From Actinomycetota bacterium (GTDB lineage: Bacteria; Actinomycetota; Actinomycetes; Nanopelagicales; Nanopelagicaceae), in contig WLNK01000043.1 of NCBI GenBank assembly GCA_009699795.1, positions 1 through 7,964 of the forward strand: a stretch of 7,964 bases of DNA, written 5' to 3'. Below are positions 1 through 6,671 of the stretch, one piece after another; within the stretch, counting starts at the first letter, position 1, and the number at the start of each line of letters is the position of its first letter. A model generated the notes under the pieces. It was not told where the DNA came from, ran no database searches, and saw only the letters and a program-made list of their open reading frames with translations. The position numbers were made by a program, and so were the translations under genes.

Positions 1-669
1 CTTGTAGAACCAGGAAAAGATTTAGAAATTGGTGAGGAGTACGAAACAAATTCATGGCTACTCACAACCGCCGTGCGTGAAGTGGGCGCTGTTGCCTATC
101 GTGTTCATACAATTCCTGACGATGAAGAACAACTACAAGCAGTAATTGAAGATCAATTGGTGCGCGCTGACCTCATCATCATCAGCGGCGAACGCCATGA
201 TGATTCATTCGATTTAATTACACGAACACTTGCACGCATCGGAGAAATAAAAATTGCCGATATAGCAATTGAATCAAGTGGGCGTCACAACTATGGCGTC
301 ATTGGCCCGGATAAAACACCAGTGGTTACGCTTCCCGGGGATCCAATAGCTGCCTACATCTCATTTGAATTACTGATTCGTCCCATGATTCGCACGATGC
401 TTGGTGCCTCCACTCTTCACCGACCATCAGTAAAAGCGAAACTTGAAAAACCAGTTAAATCATCCGGTGGATTTCGCTCATATGTACGGGCAGTCTTATC
501 TGAAGATGGAAAATCTGTTATGCCATTAAATGAAACGGGCTCAAGCGCTCAAGATGAACAAGCTGCTCTCTCTGATGCAAATTCTTTCATTGCCGTACCA
601 GAGGGAGAAACCGAAATTGCGGCGGGAAAAGAAGTCACCGTGGTAGTTCTTGAGCGTAGATATATTTAA
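1..669 (+). CDS. moeA: MoeA/gephyrin-like protein (probable Glp), 5' end outside window
   Basis: Partial gene: the frame is open from base 1 and gives 222 residues to the TAA at 667-669, so an internal GTG at 73 is not the start. What is seen: the MPT-binding (MoaB/MogA-like) domain from the TNSWLL segment (window residues 17-22), a PDD segment (39-41), the LPGDP loop (111-115, LPGNP in MoeA) followed by SFELLIRP, and a C-terminal beta-barrel (MoeA domain IV, about residues 138-222). The family inserts molybdenum into molybdopterin. Here the usual TSGGVS-x-G segment reads ISGERHDDSFD (184-213) and the usual K-x-x-x-K-PGKP segment reads D-I-A-I-E-SSGR (259-285), so both expected catalytic lysines are acidic while one aspartate and both loop prolines remain. 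With a rimJ gene and a SepX/GlpR gene downstream, I infer a gephyrin-like division protein (Glp) rather than a working MoeA. Family membership is sure; the non-catalytic role is inference. Confidence 0.93.
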   Translation, partial: LVEPGKDLEIGEEYETNSWLLTTAVREVGAVAYRVHTIPDDEEQLQAVIEDQLVRADLIIISGERHDDSFDLITRTLARIGEIKIADIAIESSGRHNYGVIGPDKTPVVTLPGDPIAAYISFELLIRPMIRTMLGASTLHRPSVKAKLEKPVKSSGGFRSYVRAVLSEDGKSVMPLNETGSSAQDEQAALSDANSFIAVPEGETEIAAGKEVTVVVLERRYI

Positions 670-1242
670 ATGAATTCTCATTGGCCAGTAATTCTTCGCT
701 CCGATGAAATTAGATTACAACCACTTCGCTTTCGTGATCGTCGTAAGTGGTCGCATGTAAGAGCCGAAAATCGAGAGTGGTTAACTGAGTGGGAGGCAAC
801 TCTTCCTAGAGTCCCCGGAATGGAAAACGATCAGCAGTTGCCTTCGTTTTTTGAAATGATTAGATCAATTAATTACGAAGCTAGAAACGGTCGTTCATAC
901 TCTCTGATGATTTGGCATGAAAACAATTTAATTGGTCAAATCACAATGGGTGGAGTTATTTACGGTGCAATGCGTGGAGCGCATATTGGATATTGGATTG
1001 ATCGCAATTACGCCAATCGCGGATTTACGACACAAGCTGTCACTTTGCTTACCCAGTTTGGGTTTAGTGAGCTCAAACTTCACCGTATAGAAATAAATCT
1101 GCGCCCTGAGAATGCAGCATCTAAACGAGTGGCCGAAAAAGCCGGGTATGTATTCGAAGGGCTTCGCCCCAGATATCTGCATATTGACGGCGCATGGCGT
1201 GACCACCATTGTTATGTAAAAGAAAATCACCTAATTATTTAG
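670..1242 (+). CDS. rimJ: RimJ/RimL-family GNAT N-acetyltransferase
   Basis: A 190-residue protein of the GNAT fold, likely using acetyl-CoA to acetylate a protein N-terminus or another amine. Visible motifs: an N-terminal strand (IRLQPLRFRDRRKW, residues 14-27); the acetyl-CoA binding motif A, GYWIDRNYANRGFTTQAV (107-124), with NRGFTT in the pyrophosphate-loop position; and motif B, RPENAASKRVAEKAGYVFEG (145-164), followed by the Rim-type tail with IDGAWRDHHCY (172-182). Length is normal for RimJ/RimL. The ATG directly follows the TAA of the moeA-like gene with no spacer and no good Shine-Dalgarno, so it is probably translated by reinitiation in one transcript. In M. tuberculosis the counterpart (Rv0995) sits in the same place and is called rimJ, but the true substrate in these bacteria is not known. 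Its constant place between glp-like and sepX/glpR-like genes makes a link to division possible. Family call is strong; the substrate implied by the name is not. Confidence 0.9.
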   Translation: MNSHWPVILRSDEIRLQPLRFRDRRKWSHVRAENREWLTEWEATLPRVPGMENDQQLPSFFEMIRSINYEARNGRSYSLMIWHENNLIGQITMGGVIYGAMRGAHIGYWIDRNYANRGFTTQAVTLLTQFGFSELKLHRIEINLRPENAASKRVAEKAGYVFEGLRPRYLHIDGAWRDHHCYVKENHLII

Positions 1243-1287
1243 CGCAATTTAGGCCCCGAAATCCACGATGGTTCGAGGGTGCTCCTC

Positions 1288-1293
1288 TAATCT
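1288..1293 (+). promoter_or_regulatory. candidate -10 element (TAATCT) for a leaderless sepX transcript
   Basis: The 60-base gap 1243-1302 is the largest non-coding stretch in the window. TAATCT fits the actinobacterial TANNNT -10 pattern and ends 9 bases before the sepX ATG, so transcription would begin at or just before the start codon. No Shine-Dalgarno is present before this ATG, which fits a leaderless mRNA. I see no convincing -35 hexamer at 16-18 bases upstream. This is inferred from spacing alone. Confidence 0.35.
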
Positions 1294-1302
1294 AGTTTCA
1301 TC

Positions 1303-2082
1303 ATGGCTTCGGGAATTATCTATCTAGCAATAATCGGCATGTGGGTTGCCTATTTTTTGCCTCGCTGGGTACATGATAGAAATGAATTTTCAGGTAAGAG
1401 CGTCGAAAAATATAAGAGCGCTCTTCGAGTTGTTGCAAATTCAACTCCAGGTGGAAGTTCAAATTCTGGAATCATCAATATCGATTTAGATCGTGAAGCA
1501 AAAGTTGCTCAGCGACTAATGAGACGAAGAATAATTTTTTCAATCATCACACTTTCATTAATCATGACAATGGCAGGTGCAATCATGCAAACTTTGGCGT
1601 ATACATTTATCGCTCTTCCAGTTGCAAGCTTCTTCTTATACATTGCATATGTCAGACGACAAGAAAACTCTGAGCGAATTCAACAACGCCGAGTAAAAAA
1701 TTTACATCGCGAATCTTCTGGAATCTCATCAACGAATCTTGCTGATGTTGTTGCTCCAAAGCCATCAACCGAACATTGGATTCCGCTTTCCGAACGCGAA
1801 CTTTCAGGTGTTGTAATTCTTCCAAAGGGAACAGCAGCAGCAAATAGAAATGAATGGGAACCAAATTCGGTTCCGGTTCCAACATATGTAAATGCGCCAA
1901 AGGCAGTTACTCCAAAGCGCGTAATTGATTTAACAAATCCTGGTGAATGGACTGAAGAGCAAGAGCGTCTGGAACGTGAAGCACTTGCAGCAGCAGCTCC
2001 ATCTCAAGATGAAGTCTTTGATCAACAATTAGCTGATGAGGCCGTTGATCGCATGCGCAAAAATCGTGCCGCTAATCAGTAG
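1303..2082 (+). CDS. sepX: SepX/GlpR-family divisome membrane protein
   Basis: A 259-residue membrane protein matching the actinobacterial family that includes Streptomyces SepX, Corynebacterium GlpR and mycobacterial Rv0996. Seen: an N-terminal membrane segment (residues 4-20) beginning MASGIIYLAI and ending in LPRWVHDRNEF; a short conserved VEKYKSALRVV stretch (34-44); a basic RLMRRR patch (71-76); two further membrane segments (about 77-97 and 100-117); and a long polar tail. The tail carries the family signature PVPTYVNAPKAVTPKRVIDL (191-210) followed by TNPGEW (211-216), then a charged, probably helical end (217-259). Family knowledge: SepX is needed for Streptomyces septation, and GlpR is the membrane receptor for the gephyrin-like Glp, itself tied to FtsZ. 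The MoeA/Glp-like gene two positions upstream supports the same pairing. Topology is not certain; three membrane segments would put the two ends on opposite sides unless the first is peripheral or segments 2 and 3 form one hairpin. The family match is by recalled motifs, not an alignment. Confidence 0.82.
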   Translation: MASGIIYLAIIGMWVAYFLPRWVHDRNEFSGKSVEKYKSALRVVANSTPGGSSNSGIINIDLDREAKVAQRLMRRRIIFSIITLSLIMTMAGAIMQTLAYTFIALPVASFFLYIAYVRRQENSERIQQRRVKNLHRESSGISSTNLADVVAPKPSTEHWIPLSERELSGVVILPKGTAAANRNEWEPNSVPVPTYVNAPKAVTPKRVIDLTNPGEWTEEQERLEREALAAAAPSQDEVFDQQLADEAVDRMRKNRAANQ

Positions 2083-2086
2083 ATAA

Positions 2087-3358
2087 TTAAATCCAAGATG
2101 GCAGCCACATGTGTTGGCGCCAAGAGTCATAGGTAATTACATCTGCGGTGTATAGCGGCATGAAATAAATGAAATTTAACGCTATAGCGATGAAAAGTGC
2201 GCTCATAATTGAGATAGCAACCTTTTTATTCTTTGCCTTTTCAAACCAAAGCCAAGCGCAATAAATCAGAGCAAGAATCAGGAATGGTTCAAAAACGATT
2301 GCATAGAATGAAAACACTGTTCGTTTTTGAAAAAAGAACCACGGCAAATAACCCGCTGCTACTCCACTTACGATAAGTGTGAGCGCCGGATCAATGCGTT
2401 TTACGAAAACAGACTTTGCCCACATTGCAGCAACTACAAAGAAAGCAATTGTTGCGCACCACCAAAGAAGGGGAGTACCTAGTGCTAGAACTTCCTGGGC
2501 ACACGCATCGACTCTGCACCCCTTTGGCGATTCATAAAAGAATGAAGTAGGACGCCCCATGACGAGCCAACTCCATGGATTTGCTTGGTAACTATGTTTA
2601 TCTGTGAGACCGGTATGAAATCCAAGCATTTGCTTGTGATAGTAAAAGAATGAAGAAATTGGATTAGCTGACCAATTTCTATCCCATCCTCGTGAACTCT
2701 TAAACCAACCGGCCCAGGAAATTACATAAATCATGAGTGGAAGAAGTCCAAACTGAGCAATTGTTTTGCCAGTCGGCTTCAGTAGATTCTTACCGGATCC
2801 ACTGGTGAAGACTCTGTAAATGGCGATGAGTCCGAATGTCAGGATGAAATAAAGGGCGCTCCATTTAGTGCCAAGCGCGATACCCAACGAGATACCGGTG
2901 AGCCAGTATTTTTCTTTTATAAAGAAGTAAGCCGCCAATAAAATGAAAAACGCCAAGAAATTATCTAACAGAGCTGTACGAGAATGAACAAGGGCAAGTC
3001 CATCAAGTGACATTAAGGCACTCGCAGCGATGGTTAGCGGTGCGCTGTGAAAAAGTTCATGTGCAATAAGTGCAATGATCACAATCATCAAAGTGCCGAG
3101 AATTGCGCTAACAATGCGCCATCCGAATGAACTATCCCCAAAGATTTGAATACCTATACCGATAAGCCATTTTCCAATAGGTGGGTGAACTATGAATTCT
3201 GGCTTACCCCCATCAACTTCAACCCCATACTTGAGTAAATCTCTCGCTCCATCGACATAATAAATTTCATCAAAGACAAGGGAGTTAGGGCGCCCCAAAT
3301 TAATCACCCGCAGCAATAATGAGTAGAGAGCTATTACTCCTACAAAAAGAAACTGCAT
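2087..3358 (-). CDS. pmt: polyprenyl-phosphate-mannose--protein mannosyltransferase (Pmt, GT39)
   Basis: A 423-residue multi-pass membrane enzyme that moves mannose from polyprenyl-phosphate-mannose to Ser/Thr of proteins being exported by Sec. Visible: a first membrane segment (about 2-17), the catalytic FDE motif in VFDEIYYVDGARDLLKYG (28-45), HPPIGKWLIG (58-67), SLDGLALVHSRTALLDNF (117-134), the GTKWSALY stretch (163-170), the extracytoplasmic SYQANPWSWLVMGRP segment (256-270), a probable disulphide pair C281/C286 before EVLALGTPLLWW, and RTVFSFYAIVFEPF (346-359). The C-terminus ends in the family-like MWLPSWI. About ten hydrophobic segments are present. It is shorter than mycobacterial Pmt (about 500 residues, from memory) and lacks the cytoplasmic N-terminal extension: an in-frame stop lies eight codons upstream with no alternative start between, so the short form is real unless a sequence error exists. 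It is tail-to-tail with sepX (4-base gap) and divergent from rsmI, as in mycobacteria. Confidence 0.93.
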   Translation of the reverse strand: MQFLFVGVIALYSLLLRVINLGRPNSLVFDEIYYVDGARDLLKYGVEVDGGKPEFIVHPPIGKWLIGIGIQIFGDSSFGWRIVSAILGTLMIVIIALIAHELFHSAPLTIAASALMSLDGLALVHSRTALLDNFLAFFILLAAYFFIKEKYWLTGISLGIALGTKWSALYFILTFGLIAIYRVFTSGSGKNLLKPTGKTIAQFGLLPLMIYVISWAGWFKSSRGWDRNWSANPISSFFYYHKQMLGFHTGLTDKHSYQANPWSWLVMGRPTSFFYESPKGCRVDACAQEVLALGTPLLWWCATIAFFVVAAMWAKSVFVKRIDPALTLIVSGVAAGYLPWFFFQKRTVFSFYAIVFEPFLILALIYCAWLWFEKAKNKKVAISIMSALFIAIALNFIYFMPLYTADVITYDSWRQHMWLPSWI

Positions 3359-3364
3359 GAGATA

Positions 3365-3370
3365 AGAGTA
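3365..3370 (-). promoter_or_regulatory. candidate -10 element (TACTCT) for a leaderless pmt transcript
   Basis: In the 48-base divergent gap between pmt and rsmI, the minus strand reads TACTCT, fitting TANNNT, with 6 bases to the pmt ATG. A start site 6-7 bases downstream would fall on the ATG itself. No Shine-Dalgarno precedes this ATG. A TTGACT occurs upstream (minus strand of 3381-3386) but only 10 bases from the -10, too close to be its -35. Weak, spacing-based evidence. Confidence 0.35.
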
Positions 3371-3392
3371 TGTGTGATTAAGTCAAAAAACT

Positions 3393-3398
3393 GAGAAG
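3393..3398 (+). promoter_or_regulatory. weak Shine-Dalgarno-like site (GAGAAG) before rsmI
   Basis: GAGAAG lies 8 bases before the rsmI ATG, the normal distance for a ribosome binding site, and is purine-rich, though only a partial match to AGGAGG. It supports the ATG at 3407. The promoter for the rsmI to ispE run must lie in or near this 48-base gap, but I cannot pick a convincing plus-strand -10. Confidence 0.3.
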
Positions 3399-3406
3399 AT
3401 AGCGCT

Positions 3407-4249
3407 ATGGCCCTGACTCTTGCCGCAACTCCGCTTGGTAATCCTGCAGATGCCAGTCCACGGTTAAAGAGTGCGATTGAAAGCGCAGAAATAATTGCGG
3501 CAGAGGACTCTCGCAGATTTCACAGACTTTGTTCTGACCTTCAAGTCACTTTCACGGGGCGGGTTATATCTTTTTTTGATGGTAACGAAACTGCAAGAAC
3601 TCAAGAAGTTTTGGAGCTTCTTCGCGAAGGCAAAAATGTATTAGTTGTCTCAGATGCGGGAATGCCAACCATCAGCGATCCAGGTTTTAGATTAATGAGA
3701 GATGCAATCGCAGAAAAAATTGATGTAAGAGTAATCCCTGGTCCAAGTGCGCCAACAATGGCGCTAGCTCTTTCAGGACTTCCAACAGATCGATTTACAT
3801 TTGAAGGATTTTTGCCCCGCGCAAACGGTGCAAGGCAAAGTACTTTAGAGGGACTGCGCTTTGAAGAACGCACAATGATTTTCTTTGAAGCTCCACACCG
3901 ATTAAAAGAATCCCTAGAGAATATTCTTGAGGTTTTTGGCGCGCAAAGAAAAGGCGCAATTTGTCGAGAGATGACAAAAACTTACGAAGAAACTATTCGC
4001 GGTACTACATTGGAACTGCTTGAGTGGGCTTCCGGAAATGAAATTTTGGGAGAGATAACTCTTGTAATTGAGGGCGCAACAATTGGATCCGAGACTAAGA
4101 CATCTACGGAAATGGTTGCTCGAGTTCGTGAATTTGAAGCCGCCGGAATGGACCGCAAAAGCGCAATTGCCACTGTTGCTGATGAATTCGACCTGCCAAA
4201 GCGAACGGTTTATGCAGCGGTAGTTGATGCTAATAAGATGGGCTCGTGA
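3407..4249 (+). CDS. rsmI: 16S rRNA (cytidine-1402-2'-O)-methyltransferase RsmI
   Basis: A 280-residue SAM-dependent methyltransferase of the tetrapyrrole-methylase fold that 2'-O-methylates C1402 in the decoding centre of 16S rRNA. Family motifs in order: ATPLGNPADASPRL (residues 7-20; ATPxGNxxD), AAEDSRR (31-37; usual AEDTR), a SDAGMP-TISDPG segment (about 82-93) where most members have SDAGTP, the VIPGPSA loop (108-114), FFEAPHRLKES (158-168) and CREMTKTYEE (185-194; usual RELTK). The end (about 235-280) is the typical C-terminal helical domain with KSAIATVADEFDLPKRTVYAA. Length matches the family. It heads a same-strand run and its stop overlaps the metG start (GTGA, 4246-4249), so the two are probably translationally coupled. 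The neighbouring rsmA modifies the same region of the small subunit. The call is secure. Confidence 0.96.
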   Translation: MALTLAATPLGNPADASPRLKSAIESAEIIAAEDSRRFHRLCSDLQVTFTGRVISFFDGNETARTQEVLELLREGKNVLVVSDAGMPTISDPGFRLMRDAIAEKIDVRVIPGPSAPTMALALSGLPTDRFTFEGFLPRANGARQSTLEGLRFEERTMIFFEAPHRLKESLENILEVFGAQRKGAICREMTKTYEETIRGTTLELLEWASGNEILGEITLVIEGATIGSETKTSTEMVARVREFEAAGMDRKSAIATVADEFDLPKRTVYAAVVDANKMGS

Positions 4250-5808
4250 AGTCCTTTTACCTAACTACGCCTATTTACTATGTAAATGATGCGCCGCATA
4301 TTGGGCATGCATATACAACGGTTGCAGGCGATGTTCTTACTCGTTGGCATCGTCAACGCGGAGAATCTGTTTGGTTTTTAACGGGCACTGACGAACATGG
4401 TCAAAAAGTTATGCGCACTGCGCAAGAAAATAACGTTGAACCGCAAGCGTGGGTTGATCGGTTAGTTGCCGATGCTTGGAAACCAAATTGGACCGCGCTA
4501 AACATTGCAAACGATGACTTCATTCGCACCACAGAACCTCGACATACAGAACGAGTTCAGAAGTTTTTGCAGTCACTTAAAGATTCTGGCCATATTTATG
4601 CAGGAAAATATGAAGGACCATATTGCGTTGGTTGTGAAGAGTTCAAACTACCTGGAGATCTCATTGATTCTGATGGAGCAAAACTCTGTCCAATCCACAG
4701 CAAGCCAGTAGAAATTGTTAACGAAAATAACTGGTTCTTTAAACTTTCGGCTTTTGTTGAACCGCTCTTAAAACATTACAAAGAAAACCCTGAAGCCTGT
4801 CAGCCAGAGAGTGCACGAAATGAAGTGGTCTCATTTCTAGAAGGCGGAGTCTCCGACCTTTCGATTTCTCGTTCAACTTTTGACTGGGGAATTCCAGTTC
4901 CGTGGGATACCGATCAAGTTGTCTACGTTTGGTTTGATGCGCTCCTTAATTACGCAACTGCAGTAGGACTTACTGATGCGCCCGATAGTGAAGGCGGCAA
5001 GAAATTCGCTTCCACTTGGCCCGCAGATGTTCATTTAGTTGGAAAAGATATTTTGCGATTCCACGCAGTTATTTGGCCAGCAATGTTGATGGCAGCAGGA
5101 ATTGCTGTTCCTAAGAAAGTATTTGCGCACGGTTGGTTGCTAGTTGGTGGCGAGAAGATGAGTAAGAGCAAGCTCACAGGAATTGCACCATCAGATATCA
5201 CCGATCATTTTGGTGTCGATGCATTCCGCTATTACTTCCTGCGTGCAATCCCTTTTGGTAGTGACGGATCTTTCTCTTGGGAAGATATGTCTGCTCGCTA
5301 CACATCTGAGCTCGCAAATGACTTTGGAAACTTAGCCTCAAGGCTTGCCGCTATGGTCGAAAAATATTGCGATGGAAAATTACCCGCAAAGAGTGGCGAT
5401 AAAACACTTGAAAGCGCTCTCACTGAAACTGTCGCAAAAGCAGATGCCGCAATGGTTGCACTTGATTTCCAAGGTGGAATTAACGCAGTGATGGATTTCT
5501 GCAAGAAAGTAAATGGTTATGTGACTGAGAAAGAACCATGGATCCTTGCAAAAGATCCTTCAAATAAAGCTGTGCTGGATGAAGTTTTGTATAACACTGC
5601 GGAATCACTTCGCGCGCTTGCGGTTTTACTTCATCCTGTTATGCCAGCAACGACAGAAATTTTGTGGGAGAGCCTCGGTGCAAATTCAGCCATCGGTTCA
5701 ATTGGAACTCAAAAGATTTCAGACGTTGCTACATGGGGACAGCTGCCTCAAGGCACATCGGTTACAAAAACACCTGTTCTATTTCCGCGACTTGAGACAA
5801 AAGAGTAA
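4246..5808 (+). CDS. metG: methionyl-tRNA synthetase MetG
   Basis: A 520-residue class I aminoacyl-tRNA synthetase that charges tRNA-Met, including the initiator. Seen: Rossmann-fold start YLTTPIYYVNDAPHIGHAYT (5-24) with the HIGH signature at 18-21; FLTGTDEHGQK (44-54); a single zinc knuckle with C127, C130, C148 and H151 (CxxC...CxxH); DWGIPVPW and YVWFDALLNY in the catalytic core; and the KMSKS loop at 304-308. The helical anticodon-binding domain follows (about 360-520). There is no C-terminal Trbp111/EMAP-like tRNA-binding domain; the length is like mycobacterial MetS (about 519, from memory). The start is GTG at 4246, chosen because MKSFYLTTPIYYVN is the normal family start; it overlaps the rsmI stop and has no Shine-Dalgarno of its own, which suggests coupling. 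No T-box or other leader is present, so any control is from the operon promoter. Confidence 0.97.
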   Translation: MKSFYLTTPIYYVNDAPHIGHAYTTVAGDVLTRWHRQRGESVWFLTGTDEHGQKVMRTAQENNVEPQAWVDRLVADAWKPNWTALNIANDDFIRTTEPRHTERVQKFLQSLKDSGHIYAGKYEGPYCVGCEEFKLPGDLIDSDGAKLCPIHSKPVEIVNENNWFFKLSAFVEPLLKHYKENPEACQPESARNEVVSFLEGGVSDLSISRSTFDWGIPVPWDTDQVVYVWFDALLNYATAVGLTDAPDSEGGKKFASTWPADVHLVGKDILRFHAVIWPAMLMAAGIAVPKKVFAHGWLLVGGEKMSKSKLTGIAPSDITDHFGVDAFRYYFLRAIPFGSDGSFSWEDMSARYTSELANDFGNLASRLAAMVEKYCDGKLPAKSGDKTLESALTETVAKADAAMVALDFQGGINAVMDFCKKVNGYVTEKEPWILAKDPSNKAVLDEVLYNTAESLRALAVLLHPVMPATTEILWESLGANSAIGSIGTQKISDVATWGQLPQGTSVTKTPVLFPRLETKE

Positions 5809-5813
5809 TTTTC

Positions 5814-6671
5814 ATGGCTGACCGCCACAATCGCGATATTGATCGCCAACCCGCACCACTTCCAAAACCACTTCCAGTTCCAACAGTTGATGCTCACGCA
5901 CATTTGGAAATAGTTACAGATGCTGCACCCAATTCACTTGAAGTTTTAAAAGTATTAGATGATGCAAAATCAGTAGGCGTAGATCGCGTTGTTCAAGTTG
6001 GTTACTCAGCTGAACAATCTAAATGGTGCGCCGAACTTGCCCGTCTTTACCCCGGTCGAGTATTAGCTGCAGTGGCACTTCACCCAAATGAAGCACCTGT
6101 TGTCGCAGATTTAGAAGCAGATTTGAAAATCATTGAAGAACTTGCCACGCATCCACGTGTGCGTGCAATTGGTGAAACGGGTCTTGATTATTTCCGCACA
6201 CCGCCTGAGTTAAGAAAGCGCCAACAAGATTCATTCAAGTGGCATATTGAATTAGCGAAGAAAACAAATAAAGCACTCGTGATTCATGATCGCGATTCGC
6301 ATGATGATGTACTTTCCATTTTGCTTGAAGTTGGCGCCCCGGAGAAGACTGTTTTTCATTGCTTCTCAGGAGATGTAGAAATGGCGAAGACATGTATTGA
6401 GCGTGGTTACATTCTTTCATTCGCCGGCACTCTGACTTTTAAGAACGCTCCGGCTCTTCGTGAAGCCGTGAAACTTGTTCCGTACGAGCAATTACTTGTC
6501 GAAACCGATTCACCATTCTTGGCGCCAACACCTCATCGCGGCGCACTCAATACACCAGCACAGATTGCAAATATTGTTCGTGCGATGGCAGAAGAGCGCA
6601 ATGAAAGTGTTGCAACTCTTGCTGGCGAACTTTCTAAAAACGCAGAACGCATCTTTGGGTCTTTTGAATGA
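5814..6671 (+). CDS. tatD: TatD-family metal-dependent DNase/hydrolase
   Basis: A 285-residue TIM-barrel amidohydrolase-fold enzyme. TatD members are divalent-metal exonucleases acting on DNA or RNA ends; the physiological role varies and is not shown by the sequence. Metal ligands and motifs: DAHAHL (26-31; H28 and H30), ALHPNEA (88-94), GETGLDY (120-126, with E121), IHDRDSHDD (157-165, H158), FHCFSGD (181-187, H182), LVETDSPFLAP (228-238, D232) then PHRG (240-243), and a C-terminal NAERIFG (276-282). All expected ligands are present, so it is probably active. A proline-rich leader of about 24 residues (APLPKPLPVP) precedes the barrel, as I recall for other actinobacterial TatD proteins. It begins 5 bases after metG with only a weak AAGAG upstream, and ends overlapping rsmA by 4 bases (ATGA). 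In mycobacteria rpfB lies directly after tatD; here it does not. Confidence 0.95.
   Translation: MADRHNRDIDRQPAPLPKPLPVPTVDAHAHLEIVTDAAPNSLEVLKVLDDAKSVGVDRVVQVGYSAEQSKWCAELARLYPGRVLAAVALHPNEAPVVADLEADLKIIEELATHPRVRAIGETGLDYFRTPPELRKRQQDSFKWHIELAKKTNKALVIHDRDSHDDVLSILLEVGAPEKTVFHCFSGDVEMAKTCIERGYILSFAGTLTFKNAPALREAVKLVPYEQLLVETDSPFLAPTPHRGALNTPAQIANIVRAMAEERNESVATLAGELSKNAERIFGSFE

Noticed and set aside
73..75. GTG at 73 as the start of the first gene
   Set aside because: The same frame is open back to base 1 and encodes conserved MoeA sequence before this codon, so the gene is cut by the window edge.
928..1230. 100-codon open frame on the minus strand inside rimJ
   Set aside because: It lies wholly within a gene with clear GNAT motifs, its protein resembles no family I know, and it has no ribosome binding site or neighbour logic.
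1652..1900. 82-codon minus-strand open frame inside sepX
   Set aside because: Shadow of the polar, repetitive-codon tail of sepX; low-complexity product with no recognisable motif.
2106..2123. Adjacent palindromes CACATGTG and TTGGCGCCAA near the end of pmt, considered as a terminator or operator
   Set aside because: They lie inside the pmt coding sequence, have no loop or T-tract, and short palindromes of this size are expected by chance.
3381..3386. TTGACT (minus strand) as a -35 box for pmt
   Set aside because: It is only 10 bases from the candidate TACTCT -10; pairing it with TTATCT at 15 bases would put the start site inside the gene.
5546..5821. 91-codon plus-strand open frame in another frame across the metG end
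   Set aside because: It overlaps the MetG C-terminal domain and the tatD start, and its product has no family features.
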